From: JBKQHQ01 sp052148715
GTDB lineage: Bacteria; Pseudomonadota; Alphaproteobacteria; Rhizobiales; Xanthobacteraceae
NCBI GenBank assembly: GCA_052148715.1
Contig: JBKQHQ010000246.1
Span: forward strand, 47,926 to 111,925
Length of the DNA stretch: 64,000 bases
Direction: 5' to 3'
Shown here piece after piece: positions 55,159-62,958 of this stretch (position 1 is the stretch's first letter; each line of letters opens with the position of its first letter). Position numbers and translations under genes: made by a program. The notes under the pieces are model-generated. The model did not search any database. It saw nothing but the letters and a program-made list of their open reading frames with translations, and was not told where the DNA came from.

Positions 55159-56151
55159 TCAGCCCTGCTTGAGTTTTCGGATTTCAGAAACGACTCGAGC
55201 AACGCTCGGCAGGCAAGCCTGCTCGAGCACGGGGTTTGACGATACGGGTGCAGGAAGCGCGCCGCAGCGCGCCACCCGCACGCCGTGGATTTCCTGCTGA
55301 ACCCGGAATGCGACCTCCGCGCCCACGCCGCATGTGGTCTGGCCTTCCTCCAGCGTCAGCAGCGTCCGCGTTTCGGCCACGGAGGCGCAAACGGTCGGCG
55401 CGTCGAGCGGTGCTAGGGATCGCAGGTCAATGACCTCGCAGTCAATGCCTTCGCGCGCCAGTTGCTCGGCCGCATCGAAAGCCACGCGCGCCATGTAGGA
55501 GTGGGACACGACGGTGACATCGCGCCCGCGCCGGGTGATCCGAGCTTTGCCGATGGCATTCGGCCCGTATTCCGCACCGATCTGTCCGGCCGTCGGAAAC
55601 AGACGCTTGTGATCGATGTAGACGACCGGGCCGTCGGCGCGCAGCGCCCCTTTCATCAGCACATAGGCGTCCTCCGGCGTGGACGGCGCTACGACTTGGA
55701 GGCCGGGCACGGCCATCAACCAGGCCTCGATGCATTGTGAATGGGCGACGCCTTGACCTTTGGCGCCGGCGGTCGTCTTCACCACGATGGGAACGGTTAG
55801 CTGGCCGCCGGTCTTGTAGCGCGCTTTTGCGGCATAGTTGATCAGGGGGTCGAGCCCGAGCATCAGAAAGTCCATGTAGGTAATGCTGACAATCGATCGC
55901 GTGCCCGACGCGGCAGCGCCGACGCCGATGCCGACCGTCGCAGCCTCGGCGACCGGCGTATCTCTGATCCGCTCCGGACCAAAACGCTCGTAGAGGCCGC
56001 GGAACTCGCCATAGGCTCCGCCGTAACGGCCGACGTCCTGGCCCAGCAATATCATACGTGGGTCGCGTTCCATCTCCTCGCCGATGGCGCGGGAAATCGC
56101 CTCTCGGAAGAACACCCTTGGCGCTCGCTCGGGCCGAGCGCTAAGCGACAT
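55159..56151 (-). CDS. 2-oxoacid dehydrogenase E1 component, beta subunit
   Basis: The 330-residue protein has the E1-beta pattern: MILLGQDVGRYGGAYGEFRG, DTPVAEAATVGIGVGAA with Glu69 as the residue that activates the TPP aminopyrimidine, AGAKGQGVAHSQCIEAWL with His137, and CEVIDLRSLAPLD in the C-terminal domain. The ATG at 56151 overlaps the E1-alpha gene by 11 bases, and length agrees with PdhB-type subunits. With E1-alpha it would decarboxylate a 2-oxoacid and reductively acylate the lipoyl protein. The oxoacid is unknown. Confidence 0.88.
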   Translation of the reverse strand: MSLSARPERAPRVFFREAISRAIGEEMERDPRMILLGQDVGRYGGAYGEFRGLYERFGPERIRDTPVAEAATVGIGVGAAASGTRSIVSITYMDFLMLGLDPLINYAAKARYKTGGQLTVPIVVKTTAGAKGQGVAHSQCIEAWLMAVPGLQVVAPSTPEDAYVLMKGALRADGPVVYIDHKRLFPTAGQIGAEYGPNAIGKARITRRGRDVTVVSHSYMARVAFDAAEQLAREGIDCEVIDLRSLAPLDAPTVCASVAETRTLLTLEEGQTTCGVGAEVAFRVQQEIHGVRVARCGALPAPVSSNPVLEQACLPSVARVVSEIRKLKQG

Positions 56152-57076
56152 CGCCGAGCACCTCCGTCGCGTCCGGATAGGGAGCAGACTCGGCAAAGGC
56201 GATCGCATCGCGAACAGTAGTTTCCGTCTCACGCTCGATCTGCTCGTAGGCGCCTGGCGTGAGCACGCCTTCGGCTTGCAGCTGCGCGGCGAGGCGGCGT
56301 ATCGGGCAATGCTCGTTCGCCCTGGCCAGTTCTTCGGCGCTTCGGATTTCACGGCTGGCGGTGGAATGGGATGCAAATCGGTATGAGATGCACTCGATGA
56401 ACGCCGGCCCGTGTCCCGACCGAGCGGCCTCGATCAGGGGCAGTGCCGCATCGCGGACCGCCCTTACATCCATGCCGTCGACCGTTACACCCCGGATGCC
56501 GAACGGGCCGGCTAGGTCCGACAGCCGCGCCGGGGCCAGCGCCTGGGAGGCCGGCGTCGAAACCGAATATTGATTGTTGTCGCAAACAAAGACCAGCGGC
56601 AGCTTCCAGAGTGCCGCGAGGTTGAGCGTTTCGTGCAAGGCGCCTGCGCCGCACGCGCCGTCACCGAAGATGCAGGCGGCGACGGTCGAAAGTCCCTGCC
56701 TGTGCATCGACAGCGCGACCCCCGCGGCGATCGAGAGATTGCCGGCAACGACAGCATGGGCGCCGAAAAATCCGGCCGCAGGCAGCGCCAGATGTCCGCG
56801 CCCGCCCTTGCCGCGGTTCGGTCCCGCTGACCGGCCGAGGAGCTCGGCCATTACCAGCGGCGGGGCGAGGCCACGCGCCAACGCCGGTCCGATGGACCGG
56901 CCGCTGGACAAGAGCTGATCAGCGGGGCCGAGCGCTGCACACAGCCCTACCGAGACGGCCTCTTGCCCGGACGAAAACAACTGGAATCCGTGATCATTTC
57001 GGCGCAGCAACTCCCGCTCGAAGATGCGGATAAGCAGCATCGCGCACAACAGATGCTCGTCGCCGACCTGGCTCAT
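56141..57076 (-). CDS. 2-oxoacid dehydrogenase E1 component, alpha subunit
   Basis: The 311-residue protein has the TPP motif CIFGDGACGAGALHETLNLA to FVCDNNQYS (GDG at 138-140, Asn167), the preceding GKGGRGHL loop and the phosphorylation-loop-like YRFASHSTASRE. It is slightly short for E1-alpha (usually 320-400), lacking an N-terminal extension. Its start overlaps the SGNH-like gene upstream by four bases and its end overlaps E1-beta, so both subunits come from one message. Confidence 0.87.
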   Translation of the reverse strand: MSQVGDEHLLCAMLLIRIFERELLRRNDHGFQLFSSGQEAVSVGLCAALGPADQLLSSGRSIGPALARGLAPPLVMAELLGRSAGPNRGKGGRGHLALPAAGFFGAHAVVAGNLSIAAGVALSMHRQGLSTVAACIFGDGACGAGALHETLNLAALWKLPLVFVCDNNQYSVSTPASQALAPARLSDLAGPFGIRGVTVDGMDVRAVRDAALPLIEAARSGHGPAFIECISYRFASHSTASREIRSAEELARANEHCPIRRLAAQLQAEGVLTPGAYEQIERETETTVRDAIAFAESAPYPDATEVLGDVA

Positions 57077-57975
57077 TTGGCAGAGGTCCCGCGCGCCATG
57101 AGGCGCCGTAAGCGCTTCATCGCCAGTCTGCGCAAAATGCCGGCCGCGTTTCGGTGTCCGATCTTTGCCAAGTTCCGGGCCACGATCGCCACCGTCTGCA
57201 CGACTCCGAACCGCTCCGCGGCAAAATCCCCGATCAATCCGCGTCTGAAGTAATCGATGGGTTGTGTAGGCGAAATGAAGACTTGGTGGCGTCTAGAAGA
57301 CGCCGGCGCCGCAGAATCCAAGGGGATCGAGGTGGGCCGCCCTTGGAGCGAAAGGAGACCGCGCGCAACCGCCTCTCTTGCCAGCGTTTGGGTCTCGAGT
57401 GGAATAATCTCGTCCGGGCAATCGGCAAGCAAGGTTCTTGCAACGATATACGCCGCCGTTTGCTCGGCATCGGCGCCGGCGAGCGTCCAGTCGGTGCCGA
57501 GGTTTCGGGCTCCGATTTGAGCCAAACTGCGGTCGATATCGATGACGTTGACGCCGGTGGCCTGCGACAGCCGCGCGGCCATCAGGTTCAGCCTGCGGAT
57601 CCGCTCGCGAACGGTCCAGCTGGTCTCGGTCCCAAGCGTTGGCGGTACCTCGATATGCCGGAACACCGTGCACAGGAAGACAGGCTGCGCGCAAGCGCTT
57701 GTTACCGCCTCCAGCTCTTGGCGCCAGGCCGTCTCTATTTGTGCCAAGCTTGTGTCGGATCGCGCCAGATCGCGCGATAGCGAAGCGACCAGCAAAGCTG
57801 GCTGCTCTCTGGGCGGGATCTCCCCGAGCGTCGCAAAAAAATCCGCACCGACCGACCAGGGACCGCCGCCTGCCTCCTCGAGCGAGGATGCGAGGACCTG
57901 GCAAGCCCGGACAATTACCGCCCGCTCGTTTCCCTCGACCGCAGCCGCCACCGTGATTGATGCTGCTATCGTCAA
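57073..57975 (-). CDS. Degenerate SGNH-like protein
   Basis: The 300-residue protein aligns in its middle with the SGNH domain of its neighbours: PVFLCTVFRHIEVPPTLGTE, RIRRLNLMAARLSQATGVNV and IDIDRSLAQIG. Where they have D-x-x-H (IDPIHLTPEG), it has TDWTLAGADAE, so the catalytic histidine is missing and no nucleophile motif is seen. It may have become a binding or scaffold protein. The TTG start overlaps the GT2 stop (TTGA), so translation is probably coupled. The C-terminal 100 residues are basic. Confidence 0.6.
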   Translation of the reverse strand: MTIAASITVAAAVEGNERAVIVRACQVLASSLEEAGGGPWSVGADFFATLGEIPPREQPALLVASLSRDLARSDTSLAQIETAWRQELEAVTSACAQPVFLCTVFRHIEVPPTLGTETSWTVRERIRRLNLMAARLSQATGVNVIDIDRSLAQIGARNLGTDWTLAGADAEQTAAYIVARTLLADCPDEIIPLETQTLAREAVARGLLSLQGRPTSIPLDSAAPASSRRHQVFISPTQPIDYFRRGLIGDFAAERFGVVQTVAIVARNLAKIGHRNAAGILRRLAMKRLRRLMARGTSAK

Positions 57976-59021
57976 GCGCCGACCGCCCGCGACGCGGCGG
58001 AACCGGAGACGGCTTTGCAGCCGGCCAGTCGCCGCAGGGTCTCGATTTCATCGGATTTCGCGGCCTTGGCCACCGCCTCGAGCTCGGGCAGGGAATTGAT
58101 GCGCGCTTCCCGCGGAACGCGACCTGAGTCCGTCAATCCGGCCCAAAAGACCGCCAGCAGCCGCACGGCGGGATCGGCGTGCACTCGCACAAAGACCTCT
58201 TCCCATGCCACCTCTTCAAGAGGGTCTCGCCACCCGCTGCGATGGGTCATGTGGTAGGTTCGCGCGCCTTCAACAAAGCTCATTCGAGCCCCGGACCGGC
58301 AAAGCCGCAGGGCAAGCTCGCGGTGCTCGTTGATGTCGATCTCCTCGTTGAAGCCACCGCAACGAGAGAACAGATCGCGCGGGACCGACAGATTGCAGCC
58401 CGCCGCCGCTGCCCACAGGACCCCGCAGTCCGGATGAAAGCAGAGCGCCTGGCGCTCAAGCTCGTAAAGCCGGCGGGGTCCGGCGCCCGGATAGATGCCA
58501 GGCGCCGCCCTTCGCTCAATGCTCGAGAAATTCTCGACGATGTCACGCCTCGTGACTCTAAGCCGTGCCGCTTCAGCCGGCGACAGCTGGGCGAGCCGGA
58601 ACTCGTGTCCGGGCCGCGCCGTGCCCCTCTCCGGGTCCAACAGGAATCGCGTGCAGCGAAGATTCCACGTCTCCCCCCGGCCGATGATCAAGCCAGCGTT
58701 GGCGGAGTGCGCGCTGGAATGCCGAGCCACCAGCTGCGGGTCGGCGAGATTATCGCCGTCAAGAAACAGAAGGATGTCGCCGGTGGCGATGCTGGCCCCG
58801 GCGTTGGCGGCTCCCGAGCGGCCGCGCGGCGCGGCGTGGTGGATGACCTTGAACGGCGGAAGGCTTTGTTCCCTTTCGCTGATCACCGAGCGGGTATGAT
58901 CGCAAGAGCCATCGTTAACGATGATGATCTCGGGATGCTCGGTTTGGCGGGTCAGCGAGGTGAGCGCCAATCGCAGCCTGTCGGCCTCGTCCTTCGAGCG
59001 TATGATCAAGCTCACGCGCAT
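57972..59021 (-). CDS. Glycosyltransferase family 2
   Basis: The 349-residue GT-A enzyme opens VSLIIRSKDEADRLRLAL, with IIIVNDGSCDHTRSVI and LLFLDGDNLADPQLV as the donor and metal motifs, and a glycosyltransferase 2 C-terminal block GGFNEEIDINEHRELALRLC. It is embedded in the E1/lipoyl operon, overlapping both neighbours, which argues that the acyl machinery serves a glycan that this enzyme helps to build. Confidence 0.82.
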   Translation of the reverse strand: MRVSLIIRSKDEADRLRLALTSLTRQTEHPEIIIVNDGSCDHTRSVISEREQSLPPFKVIHHAAPRGRSGAANAGASIATGDILLFLDGDNLADPQLVARHSSAHSANAGLIIGRGETWNLRCTRFLLDPERGTARPGHEFRLAQLSPAEAARLRVTRRDIVENFSSIERRAAPGIYPGAGPRRLYELERQALCFHPDCGVLWAAAAGCNLSVPRDLFSRCGGFNEEIDINEHRELALRLCRSGARMSFVEGARTYHMTHRSGWRDPLEEVAWEEVFVRVHADPAVRLLAVFWAGLTDSGRVPREARINSLPELEAVAKAAKSDEIETLRRLAGCKAVSGSAASRAVGA

Positions 59022-59818
59022 GATTTCCCCTCCGCGTGTGCAAGCAACCCGAGCGCCTCGAGAACGCCAACAACCTCCTCGGCGACCAGTCGGTAGCCTT
59101 CTGGTGTGAGATGTATGGGATCTATCTTCACGCGATCGGCTCCCGCCTTGGCCACGATGCCGTCGACGTCAATAATCGAAATCTCCGTCTCTTGTGATAA
59201 TTCGATCAGTCCCAAATTAAAGCGCCTGATCCGCGTAGACAAAGGCTCCTCGATGCCCTCGTAACAATGTACGCTTTCTCCGGCGACGACGGACGAGACG
59301 TTATAGATCAGTATGGGAGCATCCGAGCGTTCGCGCAGCCGCGCGATGATCTGCTTGAAGTTGCGCATGGATGCTGCGGGATCCAGCAGGCCTTGATGCT
59401 CGAACTCCTCCCAAAGCCAGCGCTGGTCCTGCGGCTGCCACGCCTCATGGCCGAAAGCGTACAGCAGATATCCGTCCCGGCGATGGCGAAAGATTCCCGA
59501 CGTGACGTCGGGCTGCAGCGAAAATACGAATGCATCGCATGGCGTATCGAAAACGGCGCGACTGAATTGAGAGGAAATTGAGTAAGGGCCGAGCGGTAGT
59601 TGCCGCTGGGCCACTGCGGGCGGTATGTGACCGTCTGCTCGCAAAAGTGCATCCGATCGGTCAAAGGTCTCGTGCCGCACGCGGACCAATATGCCGGGAC
59701 GACGCGCGCGCAGAATCTCGTTGATGCCGTTCCATCGCACCTTGCCGCCGATCGTGCATGAATGGAGCGAATCCCGCAGATCGAGATTGCCCTTGGCAAA
59801 AATAGTCAGTCGGCGCAC
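59012..59818 (-). CDS. SGNH/GDSL-family hydrolase or acyltransferase
   Basis: The protein of about 268 residues shows recognisable SGNH blocks. An N-terminal GNLDLRDSL may hold the nucleophile serine, ILIYNVSSVVAGESVHCYEG the Asn block, and IIDVDGIVAKAG and KIDPIHLTPEGY the Asp-x-x-His block. SGNH enzymes hydrolyse esters, and some transfer acyl groups to polysaccharides. It has no signal peptide. GTG 59818 is preferred to the TTG three bases earlier. It is the first gene of the six-gene minus-strand operon. Confidence 0.7.
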   Translation of the reverse strand: MRRLTIFAKGNLDLRDSLHSCTIGGKVRWNGINEILRARRPGILVRVRHETFDRSDALLRADGHIPPAVAQRQLPLGPYSISSQFSRAVFDTPCDAFVFSLQPDVTSGIFRHRRDGYLLYAFGHEAWQPQDQRWLWEEFEHQGLLDPAASMRNFKQIIARLRERSDAPILIYNVSSVVAGESVHCYEGIEEPLSTRIRRFNLGLIELSQETEISIIDVDGIVAKAGADRVKIDPIHLTPEGYRLVAEEVVGVLEALGLLAHAEGKSCA

Positions 59819-60069
59819 CAAATCGTCGATCCTGCGCGCGGGGGTTTAATTGAAAAGTGATGTAGCATCATGGGTTTATCTCTGCAATACCCTAGCTGCG
59901 CTGGGCGCACCGGCAAGGCCACTGGCTCGGTTGCCGAGCTGGCCGATTAGAGGCTCACTGGCGCGGGATCGGATCGAGGGGCACCTGGACAAAGGCCCAA
60001 GCTCGCCGGGCTCGCCACCGTGCCGATCTCTGACTCGCCTTCCGCTGTCGTCGCCGCTACATCCATGCC

Positions 60070-60258
60070 ATGCCTTCCGCCGCTCGCCGTTTGCAGCCTC
60101 AAGGCTTCGTGGCACCGTGCCTGCCGACGCTCGCGCACGTCGTGCCTGAAGGCGAGCAATGGGCGCACGAGATCAAGCACGATGGGTACCGGATGATCTG
60201 CCGGCGCGACGGTGACCGGGTGCGGGTGTTCTCGCGCCACGGCCGCGAGTGGACGGAT
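60070..60258 (+). pseudogene. Fragment of an ATP-dependent (LigD-like) DNA ligase
   Basis: Residues 1-63 of this frame read FVAPCLPTLAHVVPEGEQWA, then HEIKHDGYRM with the adenylation lysine in K-x-D-G, then RRDGDRVRVFSRHGREWTD. This is the start of the ligase domain of LigD-type enzymes. After that the frame is unrelated and soon ends, so the nucleotidyltransferase domain is lost. It marks a foreign or rearranged joint between the SGNH operon and the Wzt gene. The remaining bases of 59819-60409 hold nothing else I can support. Confidence 0.7.
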
Positions 60259-60409
60259 ACCCGTCTAATGTTCCGCCGCCGGTCCACCCGGCCTCAGCAG
60301 ATTTACATTCCGTCCGCGTATATCGCGGAGACGATTGGGGCAGAGGAGCCGCTGCCCAACGTTGCTAAGGTCTTGTCCGCGATTGCGGATAATGCTTGAT
60401 GTCGTCGGC

Positions 60410-61705
60410 ATGAGTGTTGCCGGTTCCACTGTCATCTCGATCGAGAACCTTTCAAAGCGCTACCTGGTCGGACATCAGTCCCGCGAGCGCTATACGGCGC
60501 TGCGCGACGTGATCGCCCGCGAGGCGCGGAATTTCACCCGCAAGGCGCTCGACGCCTTTCGAGGCCACCAGATCGTGCAGGGTGATGAGGTCGAGGAATT
60601 TTGGGCGCTCAAGGATGTCAGCTTTGAGGTTAAGCGCGGCGAGGTCATAGGCATCATTGGCCGCAACGGCGCCGGCAAAAGCACGCTGCTCAAAATTCTG
60701 AGCCGCATCACCGAGCCTACCACAGGTCGCGTTCGCCTGGGCGGGCGCGTGGCCAGCCTGCTAGAGGTCGGCACTGGATTTCATCCCGAATTGACGGGCC
60801 GAGAAAACATCTTTCTCAACGGCGCCATCCTCGGCATGGGCCGCAAAGAAATTCGCAGCAAGTTTGACGAGATCGTCGCCTTCGCCGGCGTCGAAAAGTT
60901 CCTTGATACTCCGGTCAAGCATTACAGCAGCGGCATGTACGTGCGGCTCGCCTTTGCCGTCGCTGCGCATCTTGAACCTGAAATTCTGGTGATCGACGAG
61001 GTTCTGGCGGTCGGAGACGCGGAATTTCAGGCCAAGTGTCTTGGCAAGATGCGATCCGTCGCCCAACAAGAGGGTCGCACCGTTTTGTTTGTAAGCCACA
61101 ACACGCGAGCCGTGCAGCAGCTAACCAGTCGTGCGGTCCTTCTTAGCTCGGGCAAGGTGGATTTCATTGGGACGACTGATGTAGCAATTGAGCGATATCT
61201 TGGCGCCGGTTCCGGCCTCACTGAGTTTGATGTTGCCAATACCGTGCGGCAATACCAGGGCAATGGTGACGCCCGCATCCTGGTGCTTCGTTTCGATCGC
61301 CCTCTGCCGCATTTCGAGGCCGGCGAGCCTATCCGATATACGATTTCGTTGCGAGCCGAGCGTCCGATAAAGGCGCTCCGCGTCGGGATGACGGTGTATG
61401 CCCGCGACGGCACGCCCGTCGGCGCTACCTCCAGCCGGGAGATCGCCGGGCTCGAACAAGGCTCGCGGCGAGAGATCACAGTGACGCTGCCGTTCGACCA
61501 GCTGGCACCTGGCAACTACCATTGCGGCGTCTCAATAGGATCAGGAAGTAACCGTTCGAGCTTTATCGACTACGATATCGTCCTCGACACACTGCCTTTC
61601 GAGGTTATGCCGCAGAAAACGGCGGGCGGCACGCTGGCGTCCTGGTCTTCTAACTGGGGGTCGATCATGCTTCCTGATCTGTTTATCGAGGACTCCACCC
61701 GATGA
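60410..61705 (+). CDS. wzt: ABC polysaccharide export ATPase with C-terminal domain (Wzt-like)
   Basis: The 431-residue protein is a complete Wzt. Walker A is GRNGAGKS (84-91), the signature YSSGM (172-176), Walker B ILVIDE (192-197), the D-loop VGDA and the switch His230 in VSHN. From about 270 comes the C-terminal beta-sandwich domain that recognises the glycan end (ILVLRFDRPLPHFEAGEP, GNYHCGVSIGSG). It is probably the working partner of the Wzm permease 54 kb away, since the copy near Wzm is truncated. Starts at 60392 and 60335 are possible but add no conserved residues. Confidence 0.9.
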   Translation: MSVAGSTVISIENLSKRYLVGHQSRERYTALRDVIAREARNFTRKALDAFRGHQIVQGDEVEEFWALKDVSFEVKRGEVIGIIGRNGAGKSTLLKILSRITEPTTGRVRLGGRVASLLEVGTGFHPELTGRENIFLNGAILGMGRKEIRSKFDEIVAFAGVEKFLDTPVKHYSSGMYVRLAFAVAAHLEPEILVIDEVLAVGDAEFQAKCLGKMRSVAQQEGRTVLFVSHNTRAVQQLTSRAVLLSSGKVDFIGTTDVAIERYLGAGSGLTEFDVANTVRQYQGNGDARILVLRFDRPLPHFEAGEPIRYTISLRAERPIKALRVGMTVYARDGTPVGATSSREIAGLEQGSRREITVTLPFDQLAPGNYHCGVSIGSGSNRSSFIDYDIVLDTLPFEVMPQKTAGGTLASWSSNWGSIMLPDLFIEDSTR

Positions 61706-62760
61706 GCCAAGCTCCGACCTGGTCGGTCATGGTGCCGGTCTACAACCGGACTCGATACCTTGTCGAAGCGCTGGACAGCGTGGTCTCTCAACGTGTCGCT
61801 CTTTCTAGCATGCAGATCGAGGTAGTTGATGACTGTTCCACCGAAGGCGATGTCGCTGCGCTGATCGAGGCCAGATACGGAAGCCGGGTCTCCTATTTTC
61901 GGCAGCCCGAACGCAGGGGGCTGGCCGGCAGTTGGAACGCCTGCATAGAGCGGGCAAGAGGCACCTTGATCCATATCCTCCATGACGACGATTTCGTTGC
62001 GCAGGGATACTACGCCGAGATCGAGGCGCTCGCGGCTGAATATCCAGGCGTTGGGCTCTATGCGACCCGCAATTTCTTCGTGAACTCCGACTCGATAATA
62101 ACCTGGGTCTCCGATCGCGTGCGAGAGCTGGAGCAGCCAGCAAAAATGATTGATCCGTTTTTCTATATGACCCCAATCCAGTGCGCTGCAGTGACCGTAC
62201 GCAAGAGCGCTTACGAGGTGGTAGGTTGCTTTCGCCTCGACATGGGCTTCGTCACCGACCGCGAGATGTGGGCGCGCCTGACGGCCTCGCACGGGGCCGT
62301 CGTGTCGCCGAAGGTTCTCGCTTCGTATCGCATGGGCGACGAGACGGAGACGCGGCGAGTGCTGAGGACCGCGGAGGGCATAGGAGACATCTGCCGGCTC
62401 AACGAGCTGTTCGCGCAACTCTATCCGTCATTTCGGATTCAATGCGGGCGCTTGCGAGTTTCTGCTATGGCGCGACGACAGTATCTCGATTGCAAGCGAA
62501 ATGGCGATGCCGCCGCCGCGGCTGCCAACTACGCGATGTGGGTCAAAGTGACGCCTCTTAGACAGCGTCTCGAAGACCAAACCACGGACTGGGTTCGCAA
62601 GGCGCGCCAGTTCGCCAAGCGCGCTCTCCGTCTCGCATTAGACCGCGTCCCGCACCGCGTGCGCTTTGCTGCGCTTGATCATATATGCCGTTGGAGTAAA
62701 ATGGCCAATCGAGTGCGTAACCTTGCTCAACGAGCCATTCGGCAAGATCCTTCCCATTAA
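61702..62760 (+). CDS. Glycosyltransferase family 2 with altered C-terminus
   Basis: The 352-residue GT-A enzyme starts inside the Wzt stop (ATGA) and reads SVMVPVYNRTRYLVEALDSV, VVDDCSTEGDVAALIEA and LIHILHDDDFVAQGYY. A relic of a second copy is at 6885-7385. From about 62627 the coding strand runs antisense to a thermonuclease relic, so roughly the last 45 residues (DRVPHRVRFAALDHICRW and beyond) are probably not original. The true C-terminus may have been lost when the nuclease fragment was joined on; the catalytic domain is intact. Confidence 0.8.
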   Translation: MSQAPTWSVMVPVYNRTRYLVEALDSVVSQRVALSSMQIEVVDDCSTEGDVAALIEARYGSRVSYFRQPERRGLAGSWNACIERARGTLIHILHDDDFVAQGYYAEIEALAAEYPGVGLYATRNFFVNSDSIITWVSDRVRELEQPAKMIDPFFYMTPIQCAAVTVRKSAYEVVGCFRLDMGFVTDREMWARLTASHGAVVSPKVLASYRMGDETETRRVLRTAEGIGDICRLNELFAQLYPSFRIQCGRLRVSAMARRQYLDCKRNGDAAAAAANYAMWVKVTPLRQRLEDQTTDWVRKARQFAKRALRLALDRVPHRVRFAALDHICRWSKMANRVRNLAQRAIRQDPSH

Positions 62761-62824
62761 CTTCGCAGCGGGCCACCGTACTTGCATAAGTCTTTTTTTG
62801 ACCGACCACGGGCGAGCATGTGAC
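62627..62824 (-). pseudogene. Thermonuclease (SNase-like) C-terminal relic
   Basis: On the minus strand the stretch reads VTCSPVVGQKKTYASTVARC, then EVNGKDLAEWLVEQGYALDW and GIYDQAQQSARGAGRGLM, matching the C-terminal half of staphylococcal-nuclease-like proteins (compare VARC-x-DGxDLAEWLVRxG and YAxAQxxARxAGRG). The N-terminal half with the catalytic arginines is missing. It overlaps the last 134 bases of the GT2 gene on the other strand. Confidence 0.75.
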
Positions 62825-62958
62825 CGGCCGGTTGGCAATGAAGTTTGGGTCTTCGCGGAATCGAGTGGGCGATTTTTGAGTTAGAAGGCCCGACAAGCCG
62901 GCCCATTATGTAGGAATTTTGCATTACGGCTGGGGTTGGAATTTGCCATCATCGATGT

